A model generated the notes under the pieces. It ran no database searches. It was not told where the DNA came from and saw nothing but the letters and a program-made list of their open reading frames with translations. The translations under genes and the position numbers were made by a program. Source: Plantibacter flavus (GTDB taxonomy: Bacteria > Actinomycetota > Actinomycetes > Actinomycetales > Microbacteriaceae). From it: a stretch of 64,000 nucleotides of DNA. Below are positions 49,737-58,437 of this stretch, piece after piece. Position 1 is the stretch's first letter, and each line of letters starts with the position of its first letter. The stretch is from contig NZ_FXAP01000001.1 of assembly GCF_900177615.1 (NCBI RefSeq), positions 316,825-380,824 on the forward strand, in the 5' to 3' direction.

Positions 49737-50951
49737 ATGAGTGCTGGTGGATTCGGAAGCGGCGGCGGGATCGCGTCGGAGCGGATCGAATCCTTCTCGT
49801 ACACCCCGGCGCGGCGGCTGCGGCCGAACGCGAAGGTCCTGCCGGAACACGCCCGTGGTCACAACCGGGCACTCGTCCTTCAGACCCTCTTCGCCAGCGG
49901 TGCCATGAGTCGCGCCGACATCGCCCGCGCCACCGGCCTGACGCGGGTGAGCATCTCCGACCTCGTCGCCTCCCTCATCGCGGACAACCTCATCGTCGAG
50001 GTCGGCCTCCGCGAGACCTCGCGCCCGGGTAAGCCCGCCACGCTCATCGACATCAACCGCGACGAGTTCCAGATCGTCGGCCTCGACCTCTCCGACACCG
50101 AGGTGTTCCGGGGCGCGGTGCTGACCCTCGACGGCGAGGTCGTGACGATGCTCGAGGTTCCGCTCGACGGCGCCACCGGGGTGGACGCGATCGCGAAGGC
50201 CGTCGCGCTCGCAGCAGACCTCGTCGAGGAGGCGACGGTCGAGGTGCTGGGCATCGGGGTCGGTTCGCCCGGCGTCGTCGACATGACCGGCACGGTCCGC
50301 AGCGCGCCGAACCTCGGCTGGACCGACGTCGACCTCCAGGGGGCGATCGAGCAGGTCGCCCAGGTGCCGGTCCTCGTCGCGAACGACGCCAATGCCGCGG
50401 TGCTCGCGGAGTACAGCTTCGGTGGAGCGGACGGCGACCTGATGCTCGTGAGCGTCGGGAACGGCGTCGGGGCGGGGCTGCTCGTGGGCGGCCATCCGCT
50501 CTTCGGGAGCCGGTTCGCCGCCGGTGAGATCGGCCACGTGGTCGTCGGCACCGACGGCGGGCCGCTGTGCGCCTGCGGGAAGCGGGGGTGTCTCGAGGCC
50601 TGGCTGGCCGTGCCGCACCTGCGTGAGCTCCTCGCGGCGGCCGAGGCGAGCGATCTTCCCGCCGCGGAGGTCGAGCAGCGTCGCGAGGAGATCCTGCGCG
50701 CCGCGGGGGAGCGCCTCGGTGTCTCGCTCGCCGCGATCGTCGGTGCGCTGAACCTGTCGGAGATCGTCGTGAGCGGCCCGGAGGAGCTGCTCGCCGGCGT
50801 GCTCCTCGACTCGGCGATCGAGACCGTGCGGGCGCGCACGATGACCGAGTTCCACGGCGGCGTGCAGATCCGGATGAGCGAGCAGGGCGCCGACATCGTC
50901 CTGCGCGGCACCGCGGTGATGGTGCTCTCCGGCCTCCTCGGCGTCTCCTGA
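49737..50951 (+). CDS. ROK-family transcriptional regulator/kinase
   Basis: 404 aa. N-terminal winged helix (about 55-110, SRADIARATGLTRVSISDLVASL) makes it a regulator type. The ROK domain follows with ATP-binding VGVGSPG-like motif (IGVGSPGVVD) and the zinc motif GEIGHVVVG ... CACGKRGCLEAW. ROK regulators sense sugars. TTTACTTAT just before the ATG suggests a leaderless transcript. Confidence 0.9.
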   Translation: MSAGGFGSGGGIASERIESFSYTPARRLRPNAKVLPEHARGHNRALVLQTLFASGAMSRADIARATGLTRVSISDLVASLIADNLIVEVGLRETSRPGKPATLIDINRDEFQIVGLDLSDTEVFRGAVLTLDGEVVTMLEVPLDGATGVDAIAKAVALAADLVEEATVEVLGIGVGSPGVVDMTGTVRSAPNLGWTDVDLQGAIEQVAQVPVLVANDANAAVLAEYSFGGADGDLMLVSVGNGVGAGLLVGGHPLFGSRFAAGEIGHVVVGTDGGPLCACGKRGCLEAWLAVPHLRELLAAAEASDLPAAEVEQRREEILRAAGERLGVSLAAIVGALNLSEIVVSGPEELLAGVLLDSAIETVRARTMTEFHGGVQIRMSEQGADIVLRGTAVMVLSGLLGVS

Positions 50952-51038
50952 CCCTCGGACGACGCGCGCGTCGCACATTTCCTCGGCGGACTCGGCGAAA
51001 AACCGCACCGCTTCCCGGTGTTTCCGCTACCGGGCACG

Positions 51039-51044
51039 TATGGT
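51039..51044 (+). promoter_or_regulatory. -10 box giving a leaderless transcript of the helicase-like gene
   Basis: TATGGT ends seven bases before the GTG at 51051, with no ribosome site between. It is the main argument for choosing that GTG over one 33 bases upstream. Confidence 0.4.
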
Positions 51045-51050
51045 GCAAGT

Positions 51051-54000
51051 GTGTGGCGGCTAGAGAAGAGACGGGATGACGGCGACGTGACGTCCGGAGT
51101 CGAACGGGAAGCAGCGGAGGCGCAACTCCGCGAGGGTCCCGTGGCGGCATCGGCAGGCGTGGTCGACACGGCGCTGCACGCCTGGCGTGAGCAGCTCAGC
51201 ACGGTCGGCGGCCCCTCGCCGCTGCTCCACTTCGTGGACGCTCCGACGACCCGGGTGGAGCTCAGCTCGACGCATCCCGGTGGTCTGCCGCAGTTCATCT
51301 CGGGCAAGTCGACGCTGCTGTCGAACCTCATCCGGGACGAGATCGCGCTCCGCGGTGCGAAGCGCGCCGCCGATCGCATCACGACGAAGGGCATCGAGCT
51401 CTCGACCGTACGCGGCATCGACGCCGTCCACCTCGCCGTCGGCCTCGCCCAGTGGACGCATCAGGGTGAGGACTTCAGCGCGCCGGTCCTGCTCCGGCCG
51501 CTGGCCATCCGCCGGTACGGTCGCGACTACGAGGTCAAGCTGCGCGGCGCCACCACCGCGAACCCGGAGCTCGTCCGCGCCCTCCGCGAGCAGTTCGGCA
51601 TCGTCCTCGATCCCGACGAGTTCGTCGCGCTGAGCGAGTCGGGCGGGGTCTTCAAGCCGCAGCCCGTCATCGACCGCCTCCGCTCGCTCGCCGCCGGGCT
51701 CGAGTGGTTCACCGTCCAGCCGCGACTGCTCGTCTCCTCGTTCGCCGCCGTCGGTCACTCCCTGCTCGACGACGCCGCCAAGCTCGACCACCCGATCCTC
51801 GACGCCGTCGCCGGCGACGAGGGTGCCGTCGGCCTCGTGCGCAGCAGCTTCACCCCCGTCGACGCGCCGGGCCAGGACGACCGCCCGCCGTCGACCGACA
51901 CCCTCCTGCTCGACGCGGACGTCGAGCAGGAGAACGTCATCGCGCAGATCGGTGCCGGCAACTCGCTCGTCGTCACGACGCTTCCGGGCACGGGCGGCAC
52001 GCAGACCATCGTGAACGCGATCGGCGTCCTCGCGTCGCAGCACAAGCGCGTCCTCGTCGTCAGCCCCCGTCGCTCCACGCTCGAGGGCATCCGCCACCGC
52101 CTGACCAAGGTCGGTCTGCCGGGCCTGTGCGCCTCGCCGTCGACCCTCCGCCGCGACCTCATCCAGGCGATCACGCGCAACGAGCGGGCGATCCCGCCGC
52201 AGGTCGGCGAGGTCGACGACGCGCTGGTCCGGCTGCGTCGAGTCCTCATCGACTACCGCACGTCGCTGCAGGCGAAGGACCCCGATCTGCGGGTCTCGGT
52301 CATCGACGCGCTCGAAGCGCTCTCCAAGCTCTCCAAGCTGCCGCACCCTCCGGGAACCCTGGTCCGGCTCGACCGCCAGACGCTCGTCGGGCTCGCAGCG
52401 GGCCGCTCCCGCGCGGCGGAGGCGCTCGAAGGCGCGGCCGCCCTCGGCGAGTTCCGCTACGGTCCGGGCGACTCGCCCTGGTACGGCGCGTCGTTCGACA
52501 CGACCGCAGAAGCCCAGGAGACCCACGACCTCGCGAAGCGCCTGCACCGCAAGGACCTGCCGCAGCTGCTGGAGCGTGCGTACGGCCTCATCGGGCAGAC
52601 GCAGATGCGACCGTTCGAGTCCATCGACGAGCTGGGTATCTATCTGCGACTCCTCGCCGACATCCGAGAGACACTCGATCGCTTCCAGCCCGACGTCTTC
52701 GACCGGTCGCTCGCCGACCTCATCGTCGCGACGAGCCCGCGGAAGGACTCCACCGCGATGTCGTCGGCGAGCCGCCGTCGACTCAAGGCCTTGGCCAAGG
52801 AGTACCTGCGCCCCGGCGCACACGTGCCCGACATGAACGCCGCCCTCCGTCGGATCCAGCAGCAGCGCACCCTGTGGCAGCGCTACGTGACGACCGGCGC
52901 GCCGCCCGAGGTGCCGCTCGGCATCGCGGACGTCGAGCAGGCGTACCAGACCGTCGCCGCGAAGCTCGAGCTGGTCGACCAGCCGCTCGGCATCGCCGAC
53001 ACCCCGGACCGCCTCGGACGCCTCGCGATCCCGAGTCTCGTCCGCACGATCTCCGAGCTCGCCGCCGAGTCCGAGGTCCTCCACAACCTCCAGGAGCGCA
53101 CCGCGATCCTCGCCGGTCTGCGCGAGCAGGGTCTCGGCGAGCTCATCGTCGACCTGTCCCAGCGGCACGTGCCGCGGACGCGCCTCGCTGACGAGCTCGA
53201 ACTCGCCTGGTGGCAGTCGATGCTCGAGCTCGTGCTCACCGAGGACCGCGGTCTGCTCGGCGCGAACACGAGCGTCGTCGAGCGTCTCGAGTCCGACTTC
53301 CGGCTGGTGGACGAAGCGCACGCCTCCGCCTCCGGGCAGCTCCTCGCATCGCTGCTGGCCGACACCTGGAAGATCGGTCTCGTCGACCACTCCTCCGAAG
53401 GCATGGCGCTCCGATCGCTCCTCAAGCGCGATCGACCGCTCCGTGCTGCTGAGCTCGAGCAGGCGGCACCCACGCTGTCGCGCGTCCTCGCGCCGGTCTG
53501 GCTCGTCTCGCCGTACGAAGTGCCTCGCATCCCCGAGAGCGCGTCCTTCGACGCCGTCTTCCTCGTCGACGCGGGGGCTACGCTCCTCGCCGAGAACGTG
53601 GACGCCATCCGTCGTGCGCGTCAGGTCGTCGCCTTCGGTGACCCCGTCACGCAGAGTCCGTCGCCCTTCGAGATCCGTCTGACGGATCAGGAGCCGACCC
53701 CCGAGCAGCACGCCGACATCGCCGAGCTGCACCGCGAGTCCGCGCTCGAACAGCTGAGCTCGGTGCTGCCGACCCTCATGCTGACGCGCTCCTACCGTGC
53801 CGGAGGTGAGGACCTCGCAGAACTCGTCAACGAGCGGTTCTACGGCGGCCAGATCGACTCCCTGCCGTGGGCGGGTTCGTTCCTCGGCCATGGCAGCCTG
53901 AGCCTCGACTACGTGCCCGGCGGGCTCGGCATGCCCGACCCGGTCACCGGAGCGGTGGAGAGTGTCGACGTCGAGGTCGAACGGGTCGTGGAACTCGTCC

Positions 54001-54788
54001 TCGAGCACGCCTCGAACCGTCCGAAGGAATCCCTGATGGTCGTGACCGCGAGCGACAAGCACGCGGTCCGGGTCCAGCAGGCGGTCCTCGCGGCGTTCTC
54101 CCGTCGGGCCGACCTCTCCGACTTCCTCCTGCGCGAGCGAGCGGAACCGTTCACCGTCCTGACGCTCGAGCAGTCCGTGGCCGAGAGCCGCGACCGCGTC
54201 ATCTTCTCGATCGGGTACGGCCTGACGCCGCACGGACGCGTACTGTCCGACTTCGGAGCACTGGGTCAGCCCGGCGGCGACCGGCTGCTCGCGGTCGGCA
54301 TGACGCGCGCACGGCGGTCCATGGTGATCGTCTCGTGCGTCCGCCCCGAGGACCTCGACCAGAACCGGATCCAGCACGGCATCCTCGCGCTCGCGCGCAT
54401 CCTGACGGACACGTCGCGCCGCGCCTCCGAGGATCAGGCGACGCACGAAGCCGAGCCGATGCTCGTCGACCTCGCGACGCGCCTCGAGACGCTCGGGATG
54501 CGGGTCGACATGGGCTACCGCGGCAAGCTCGCCCTGGTCGCCTCGTGGGGTGGCCGAGCCGTGGTCGTGGAGTGCGACGAGGAACTGGGTGACGCGAGTC
54601 TCCGGGAGTCGCTGCGGCTCCGCCCCGACGTCCTGCGACGGCTTGGCTGGCACTACGTCCGCGTGCACAGCTTCGACCTCTTCGCCGACGCCGAGGCGGT
54701 CGCGCAGCGCGTGGCCGGTGTGCTCGGTCTCAACACCACCGAGCACCTCGACACCGCGCCGATCGCCGTGCAGGTCCCACGCCACTGA
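51051..54788 (+). CDS. large helicase-like protein with degenerate ATPase motifs and C-terminal nuclease-fold domain
   Basis: 1245 aa. Superfamily-1-like core: motif I reads LPGTGGTQT (311-319) where active relatives have PGTGKT, so the Walker Lys is Gly. The Walker B region reads FLVDAGAT (Asp840 then Ala instead of Glu). The C-terminal helicase motifs (TLEQSVAESRD, VGMTRARRSMVIV) remain. The last about 90 residues (VVVECDEELGDASLRESLRL..DVLRRLGWHYVRVHS) resemble an MTES_1575-type REase fold. It may act as a scaffold or DNA-binding regulator. Start uncertain (51018 possible). Confidence 0.8.
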   Translation: MWRLEKRRDDGDVTSGVEREAAEAQLREGPVAASAGVVDTALHAWREQLSTVGGPSPLLHFVDAPTTRVELSSTHPGGLPQFISGKSTLLSNLIRDEIALRGAKRAADRITTKGIELSTVRGIDAVHLAVGLAQWTHQGEDFSAPVLLRPLAIRRYGRDYEVKLRGATTANPELVRALREQFGIVLDPDEFVALSESGGVFKPQPVIDRLRSLAAGLEWFTVQPRLLVSSFAAVGHSLLDDAAKLDHPILDAVAGDEGAVGLVRSSFTPVDAPGQDDRPPSTDTLLLDADVEQENVIAQIGAGNSLVVTTLPGTGGTQTIVNAIGVLASQHKRVLVVSPRRSTLEGIRHRLTKVGLPGLCASPSTLRRDLIQAITRNERAIPPQVGEVDDALVRLRRVLIDYRTSLQAKDPDLRVSVIDALEALSKLSKLPHPPGTLVRLDRQTLVGLAAGRSRAAEALEGAAALGEFRYGPGDSPWYGASFDTTAEAQETHDLAKRLHRKDLPQLLERAYGLIGQTQMRPFESIDELGIYLRLLADIRETLDRFQPDVFDRSLADLIVATSPRKDSTAMSSASRRRLKALAKEYLRPGAHVPDMNAALRRIQQQRTLWQRYVTTGAPPEVPLGIADVEQAYQTVAAKLELVDQPLGIADTPDRLGRLAIPSLVRTISELAAESEVLHNLQERTAILAGLREQGLGELIVDLSQRHVPRTRLADELELAWWQSMLELVLTEDRGLLGANTSVVERLESDFRLVDEAHASASGQLLASLLADTWKIGLVDHSSEGMALRSLLKRDRPLRAAELEQAAPTLSRVLAPVWLVSPYEVPRIPESASFDAVFLVDAGATLLAENVDAIRRARQVVAFGDPVTQSPSPFEIRLTDQEPTPEQHADIAELHRESALEQLSSVLPTLMLTRSYRAGGEDLAELVNERFYGGQIDSLPWAGSFLGHGSLSLDYVPGGLGMPDPVTGAVESVDVEVERVVELVLEHASNRPKESLMVVTASDKHAVRVQQAVLAAFSRRADLSDFLLRERAEPFTVLTLEQSVAESRDRVIFSIGYGLTPHGRVLSDFGALGQPGGDRLLAVGMTRARRSMVIVSCVRPEDLDQNRIQHGILALARILTDTSRRASEDQATHEAEPMLVDLATRLETLGMRVDMGYRGKLALVASWGGRAVVVECDEELGDASLRESLRLRPDVLRRLGWHYVRVHSFDLFADAEAVAQRVAGVLGLNTTEHLDTAPIAVQVPRH

Positions 54789-54804
54789 TGGTCGGACACT
54801 GATC

Positions 54805-55020
54805 ATGCAGGACGATCAGGAGCCACGGATCGTCCGTTCCCGAGGATCGAGGCGGGCGATCCGGCCCGGTGCTCCCGGGACGGATCCCGCGCCGCAGCTG
54901 CCGGCCGATCCCGTCAAGGCGGCGGAGGACACCGACGCCGCCTGGGGTGGCACCGCCAAACCCGCTGGCGGCGGTGGCAACGACGACGAGCTGCAACGCA
55001 ACGTCCCGCCCCACTGGTGA
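54805..55020 (+). CDS. small conserved protein, disordered
   Basis: 71 aa, begins MQDDQEPRIVRSRGSRRAIR and ends in a Gly/Asp-rich tail with NVPPHW. Low complexity. It lies 16 bases after the helicase-like gene and is probably co-transcribed. Function unknown. A hairpin (ACGTCCCG/CGGGACGT, 55001-55034) overlaps its stop and may end both this transcript and mscL. Confidence 0.6.
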   Translation: MQDDQEPRIVRSRGSRRAIRPGAPGTDPAPQLPADPVKAAEDTDAAWGGTAKPAGGGGNDDELQRNVPPHW

Positions 55021-55057
55021 GCGGGACGGGACGTCGGTGGTGCCGGACAGGCTGGGA

Positions 55058-55504
55058 CTAACGCCCGTCGGTCGTGTCGTCGCGTGCGGGCGGCAGCGGT
55101 GAGCTCGTACCCGTCTTCAGGACGTCGCGGATCTCGGTGAGGAGCGACAGCTCACTCGGAGCGGCCGCCTCGTCGGCGATCGTCGGCTTCGTCGTGATGC
55201 GCTTGAAGTGGTTCATCGGCAGCACGATGACGAAGTAGACCACGGCGGCGATGAGCACGAACTGGATCGCCGCACCGATGAAGGCACCGAATTGGAGGTT
55301 CGCGGTCTTGCCGGCGAGCGTCGGAATCTCGACGATGAAGGCGTCCTTCAGGCTCTCGGCCTGGAAGAGTGCGCCCAGCAGGGGGTTGAAGATGTTCTCG
55401 ACGAGCGAGTTGACGATGGCGGTGAACGCGGCCCCGATCACGACGGCCACGGCCAGGTCGATCACGTTGCCGCGGAGGATGAATTCCTTGAAGCCTTTGA
55501 GCAT
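55058..55504 (-). CDS. mscL: large-conductance mechanosensitive channel
   Basis: 148 aa. Typical MscL: cytoplasmic N-terminal helix MLKGFKEFILRGNVIDLAVAVVIG forming TM1, periplasmic loop, TM2 (about 70-92), cytoplasmic C-terminal helix. Pentameric pore releasing solutes on hypo-osmotic shock. Length normal. Confidence 0.95.
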   Translation of the reverse strand: MLKGFKEFILRGNVIDLAVAVVIGAAFTAIVNSLVENIFNPLLGALFQAESLKDAFIVEIPTLAGKTANLQFGAFIGAAIQFVLIAAVVYFVIVLPMNHFKRITTKPTIADEAAAPSELSLLTEIRDVLKTGTSSPLPPARDDTTDGR

Positions 55505-55555
55505 GGGGTCTCCCTGAGGATCGGGGATGGGCAGGACCCTGGCTACGCTACCTGC

Positions 55556-55885
55556 TCAGGAAGCTGCGCTTCCAGCACTTGTCGAAGGCGTGCTGGATGT
55601 GGATGACCCGGCGGAGGACGATCCGCTCGTCGCTCCCGACGGTGAGCTCGACGACCCTTCCGAGGATTTCGAGGAGGCCGGGATCGAGCTCGAGCCCTTG
55701 CCGGCACCGGCGCGGGAGTCCGTGCGGTAGAAGCCGGAGCCGTTGAACGTGACACCGACCGCGCTGAACAGCTTGCGCAGCTTGCCGGAGCACGCCGGGC
55801 ACTCGGTGAGGGAGTCGTCGGTGAAGGACTGCTGGACGTCGAAGGCGTTGCCGCACTCGGTGCAGCGGTAGGCGTAGGTGGGCAC
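55556..55885 (-). CDS. FmdB-family zinc ribbon protein
   Basis: 109 aa, GTG start with AGGAG. The N-terminal zinc ribbon has CTECG and CPACSGKLRKLF (two CxxC). The C-terminal half is a Ser/Gly/Thr-rich low-complexity tail. Putative regulatory family; role unknown. It lies between mscL and the cyclo-ligase gene, all leftward. Confidence 0.85.
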   Translation of the reverse strand: MPTYAYRCTECGNAFDVQQSFTDDSLTECPACSGKLRKLFSAVGVTFNGSGFYRTDSRAGAGKGSSSIPASSKSSEGSSSSPSGATSGSSSAGSSTSSTPSTSAGSAAS

Positions 55886-55917
55886 GGGGTCTCCTGGGAT
55901 GTGGTGGGTCGGCGCGC

Positions 55918-56517
55918 TCAGCGGCGCGGTCTGACCTGGTCGAAGTCGAGGATGCGGCTCGGGGTCACGGCACCGCCGACGGGTTCGTCGTGGATCTCGC
56001 TCGGGACCTCGTCGAGGATCTCGGTGTCGTACAGCACGGCGTAGACGGGAGGGCAGCGCTCCATCGAGCCGAGCGTCTTGTCGAAGTACCCGCGACCCCA
56101 GCCCATGCGCATGCCGTGTGCGTCGACGGCGGCCGCGGGGACGAGGATGAGGTCGACGTCGTTGATCGCGATGGGGCCGAGGGTGGTACCCACGACCTCG
56201 GGGGTGCCGGCGAAGCCCACCGTCTCGATGCCCTCTTCGCCGATCGTCCAGTCGAGGAGCCCGTCGGTGCGGGTGATGGGGAACAGGATGCGGATGCCCG
56301 CTTCTTGCGCCCACTGGAGGAAGGGACGGGTGTCGGGCTCGCTCGGAGAAGAGAGGTAGCAGGCGATGGAGGTCGCGCCGAAGCGGGAGACGAGGGCGCG
56401 GAGATTGTCCGTCAGTCCGGTGGTCGACCGCTCCTTCTCCAGGGAGGTGAGCAGCTCCCGCCGCTCACGGAGCTCGGCGCGCAGCGCTCGTTTCTCGTGT
56501 TCGGCGGGGCTCGTCAT
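55918..56517 (-). CDS. 5-formyltetrahydrofolate cyclo-ligase
   Basis: 199 aa. ATP-dependent conversion of 5-formyl-THF to 5,10-methenyl-THF. The family GxGxGYYD motif appears as MGWGRGYFD (138-146). The N-terminal helix (EKRALRAELRERRELL) is typical. The ATG at 56517 is preferred to one three codons earlier. Divergent from galU. Confidence 0.92.
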   Translation of the reverse strand: MTSPAEHEKRALRAELRERRELLTSLEKERSTTGLTDNLRALVSRFGATSIACYLSSPSEPDTRPFLQWAQEAGIRILFPITRTDGLLDWTIGEEGIETVGFAGTPEVVGTTLGPIAINDVDLILVPAAAVDAHGMRMGWGRGYFDKTLGSMERCPPVYAVLYDTEILDEVPSEIHDEPVGGAVTPSRILDFDQVRPRR

Positions 56518-56657
56518 GCGACCCATTCTAAACGGCTCGTCGTCACGCCCGGCTCGTTGCCCGACGTCATACCCGACATCCGCCGCCTTGTCCAGGGGTT
56601 CGGGGGATTTCACCCTCGATCGAGGGGGTATTCGGCGACTTCCCCGGCTCCACACGA

Positions 56658-56663
56658 TAGGTT
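56658..56663 (+). promoter_or_regulatory. -10 box giving a leaderless galU transcript
   Basis: TAGGTT ends eight bases before the ATG at 56671. Only TTCCCTC lies between, with no ribosome site. Confidence 0.5.
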
Positions 56664-56670
56664 TTCCCTC

Positions 56671-57564
56671 ATGACCACTCGTGTTACCAAAGCAGTCATC
56701 CCCGCAGCAGGCCTCGGCACCCGGTTCCTTCCGGCGACGAAGGCCCTGCCGAAGGAGATGCTCCCCGTCGTCGACAAGCCGGCCATCCAGTACGTCGTCG
56801 AGGAGGCCGTCAGCGCCGGGCTCGCCGATGTGCTCATGATCATCGGCCGCAACAAGAACGCCCTCGCCAACCACTTCGACCGCGTGACCGAGCTCGAGCT
56901 CAACCTCGCGAAGAAGGGCGACACCCAGCGCCTCGAGAAGGTCAACGAGTCGAGTGAGCTCGCCGACATCCACTTCCTGCGCCAGGGAGACCCGAAGGGC
57001 CTCGGCCACGCCGTCCTGCGGGCCAAGCGCCACGTCGGCCACGAGCCCTTCGCCGTGCTCCTCGGCGACGACCTGATCGACGCCCGCGACGTCCTCCTCG
57101 AGCGCATGCTCGACGAGCAGGACAAGCGGAACGCGACGATCATCGCCCTCATGGAGGTCGACCCGGATTCGATCCACATGTACGGTGCAGCAGCCGTCGA
57201 GGCCACCGACGACCCCGACGTCGTGCGGGTGACCGGCCTCGTCGAGAAGCCTGCGAAGGAGGACGCCCCGTCCAACCTCGCCATCATCGGTCGCTACGTG
57301 CTGAAGCCAGAGGTGTTCGAGATCCTCGAGCGCACCGAGCCGGGCAAGGGTGGCGAGATCCAGCTGACCGACGCGCTCCAGGAGATGGCCGCCGACGTCG
57401 AGGGCACGGGCGGCGTCTACGGCGTCATCTTCCGCGGCCGTCGCTACGACACGGGCGACCGCCTCGATTACATCAAGGCGATCGTGCAGCTCGCAGTCGA
57501 CCGCGAGGACCTCGGTCCCGAGCTGCGTCCGTGGCTCAAGGGCTTCGCCGGGGACCTCGACTGA
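56671..57564 (+). CDS. galU: UTP-glucose-1-phosphate uridylyltransferase
   Basis: 297 aa. The nucleotidyltransferase signature AGLGTRFLPATKALPKEMLP (about 13-32) and EKP-type motif VTGLVEKPAKEDAPSN (about 188-204) are present. Makes UDP-glucose for wall and glycolipid synthesis. Full length for actinobacterial GalU. It is leaderless by the -10 position. A hairpin (57585-57621) follows. Confidence 0.95.
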   Translation: MTTRVTKAVIPAAGLGTRFLPATKALPKEMLPVVDKPAIQYVVEEAVSAGLADVLMIIGRNKNALANHFDRVTELELNLAKKGDTQRLEKVNESSELADIHFLRQGDPKGLGHAVLRAKRHVGHEPFAVLLGDDLIDARDVLLERMLDEQDKRNATIIALMEVDPDSIHMYGAAAVEATDDPDVVRVTGLVEKPAKEDAPSNLAIIGRYVLKPEVFEILERTEPGKGGEIQLTDALQEMAADVEGTGGVYGVIFRGRRYDTGDRLDYIKAIVQLAVDREDLGPELRPWLKGFAGDLD

Positions 57565-57584
57565 GTCCACCCGACGACACACGA

Positions 57585-57621
57585 CGCGCCCCGGGTCCGC
57601 AGCATCGGATCTCGGGGCGCG
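57585..57621. terminator. hairpin after galU
   Basis: CGCGCCCCG (57585-57593) pairs with CGGGGCGCG (57613-57621), a 9-bp stem around a 19-base loop, without a T-run. Likely the galU transcript end. Confidence 0.5.
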
Positions 57622-57699
57622 ATGCTGTCGACGACGTGGTGTCGGTGCATCGGTGAGCGCTCCACTAGGCTCACCACAGAACGCGAGAGGGGTGGCACG

Positions 57700-58353
57700 G
57701 TGGCGCAGGTCGTACCCGTTCTGAGCAGTGGGCGAGTGAGCATCCGGCCCATCAAGGTCCGTGACGCGAGGCCGCTCGAGCGCGAGCTCGCAGAGAACCG
57801 TGCCTGGTTGCGCCGCTGGGAGGCGACGAGCCCCTACGGCCCGGTCCCGGCCGACAGCCGTGCGGCGATCCGCTCGCTGCAGAACCACGCGCGCTCGGGA
57901 GCCGGCCTCCCGTTCGTCATCGAGGTCGACGGAGAGTTCGCCGGCCAGCTCAACGTCTCCGGCATCACCTACGGCTCGCTCGCCTCGGCATCGATCGGCT
58001 ACTGGGTCTCGCAGCGGTTCGCGGGTCTCGGTGCCACACCGATCGCGACCGCCCTGGCGACCGACCACTGCTTCACCGCCCTGCAACTCCACCGTCTGGA
58101 GATCTGCATCCGGCCCGAGAACGCTCCGAGCCTGCGGGTCGTCGAGAAGCTCGGGTTCCGGTACGAGGGGCTGCGACGCCGCTTCATCCACATCGACGGC
58201 GACTGGCGCGACCACTTCTGCTTCGGCCTCGTCCGCGAAGAAGTCCCGGGCGGCGTCCTGAACCGTTGGTTGGACGGCCAGGTCCCGAAGGACGCATGCG
58301 TGATCCCCGAGGCCGACCGTCTCGCGGCCGCGGCGCCCTTCCCCACCCGCTGA
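57700..58353 (+). CDS. GNAT acetyltransferase (RimJ/RimL-like)
   Basis: 217 aa, GTG start after GAGAGGGG; a TAGGCT box lies about 30 bases upstream. Acetyl-CoA binding motif region (SIGYWVSQRFAGLGATPIATALATDH) and ENAPSLRVVEKLGFRYEGLRRR are typical of RimJ/RimL-type N-acetyltransferases of protein N-termini. Located after galU. Confidence 0.88.
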   Translation: MAQVVPVLSSGRVSIRPIKVRDARPLERELAENRAWLRRWEATSPYGPVPADSRAAIRSLQNHARSGAGLPFVIEVDGEFAGQLNVSGITYGSLASASIGYWVSQRFAGLGATPIATALATDHCFTALQLHRLEICIRPENAPSLRVVEKLGFRYEGLRRRFIHIDGDWRDHFCFGLVREEVPGGVLNRWLDGQVPKDACVIPEADRLAAAAPFPTR

Positions 58354-58424
58354 CCAGGTAGCCGTTTACCCCCTCCATCCGGGGACACACCCGACGACTG
58401 CCCGTCTCCGGTCGTTTCACCCGC

Positions 58425-58430
58425 TACGGT
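58425..58430 (+). promoter_or_regulatory. -10 box giving a leaderless transcript
   Basis: TACGGT ends eight bases before the ATG at 58438 of the next gene; no ribosome site intervenes. Confidence 0.4.
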
Positions 58431-58437
58431 CAGGGAC

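Noticed and set aside
51060-54806. Very long minus-strand open frame (1248 codons) opposite the helicase-like gene
   Set aside because: In high-GC DNA the mirror frame of a real gene is often open. The composition is Arg/Asp/Val-rich without motifs, and the plus-strand gene has recognisable domains.
55918-58215. Long minus-strand frame spanning opposite galU and the GNAT gene
   Set aside because: Only its last 200 codons (the cyclo-ligase) are real; the rest is antisense to well-supported genes.
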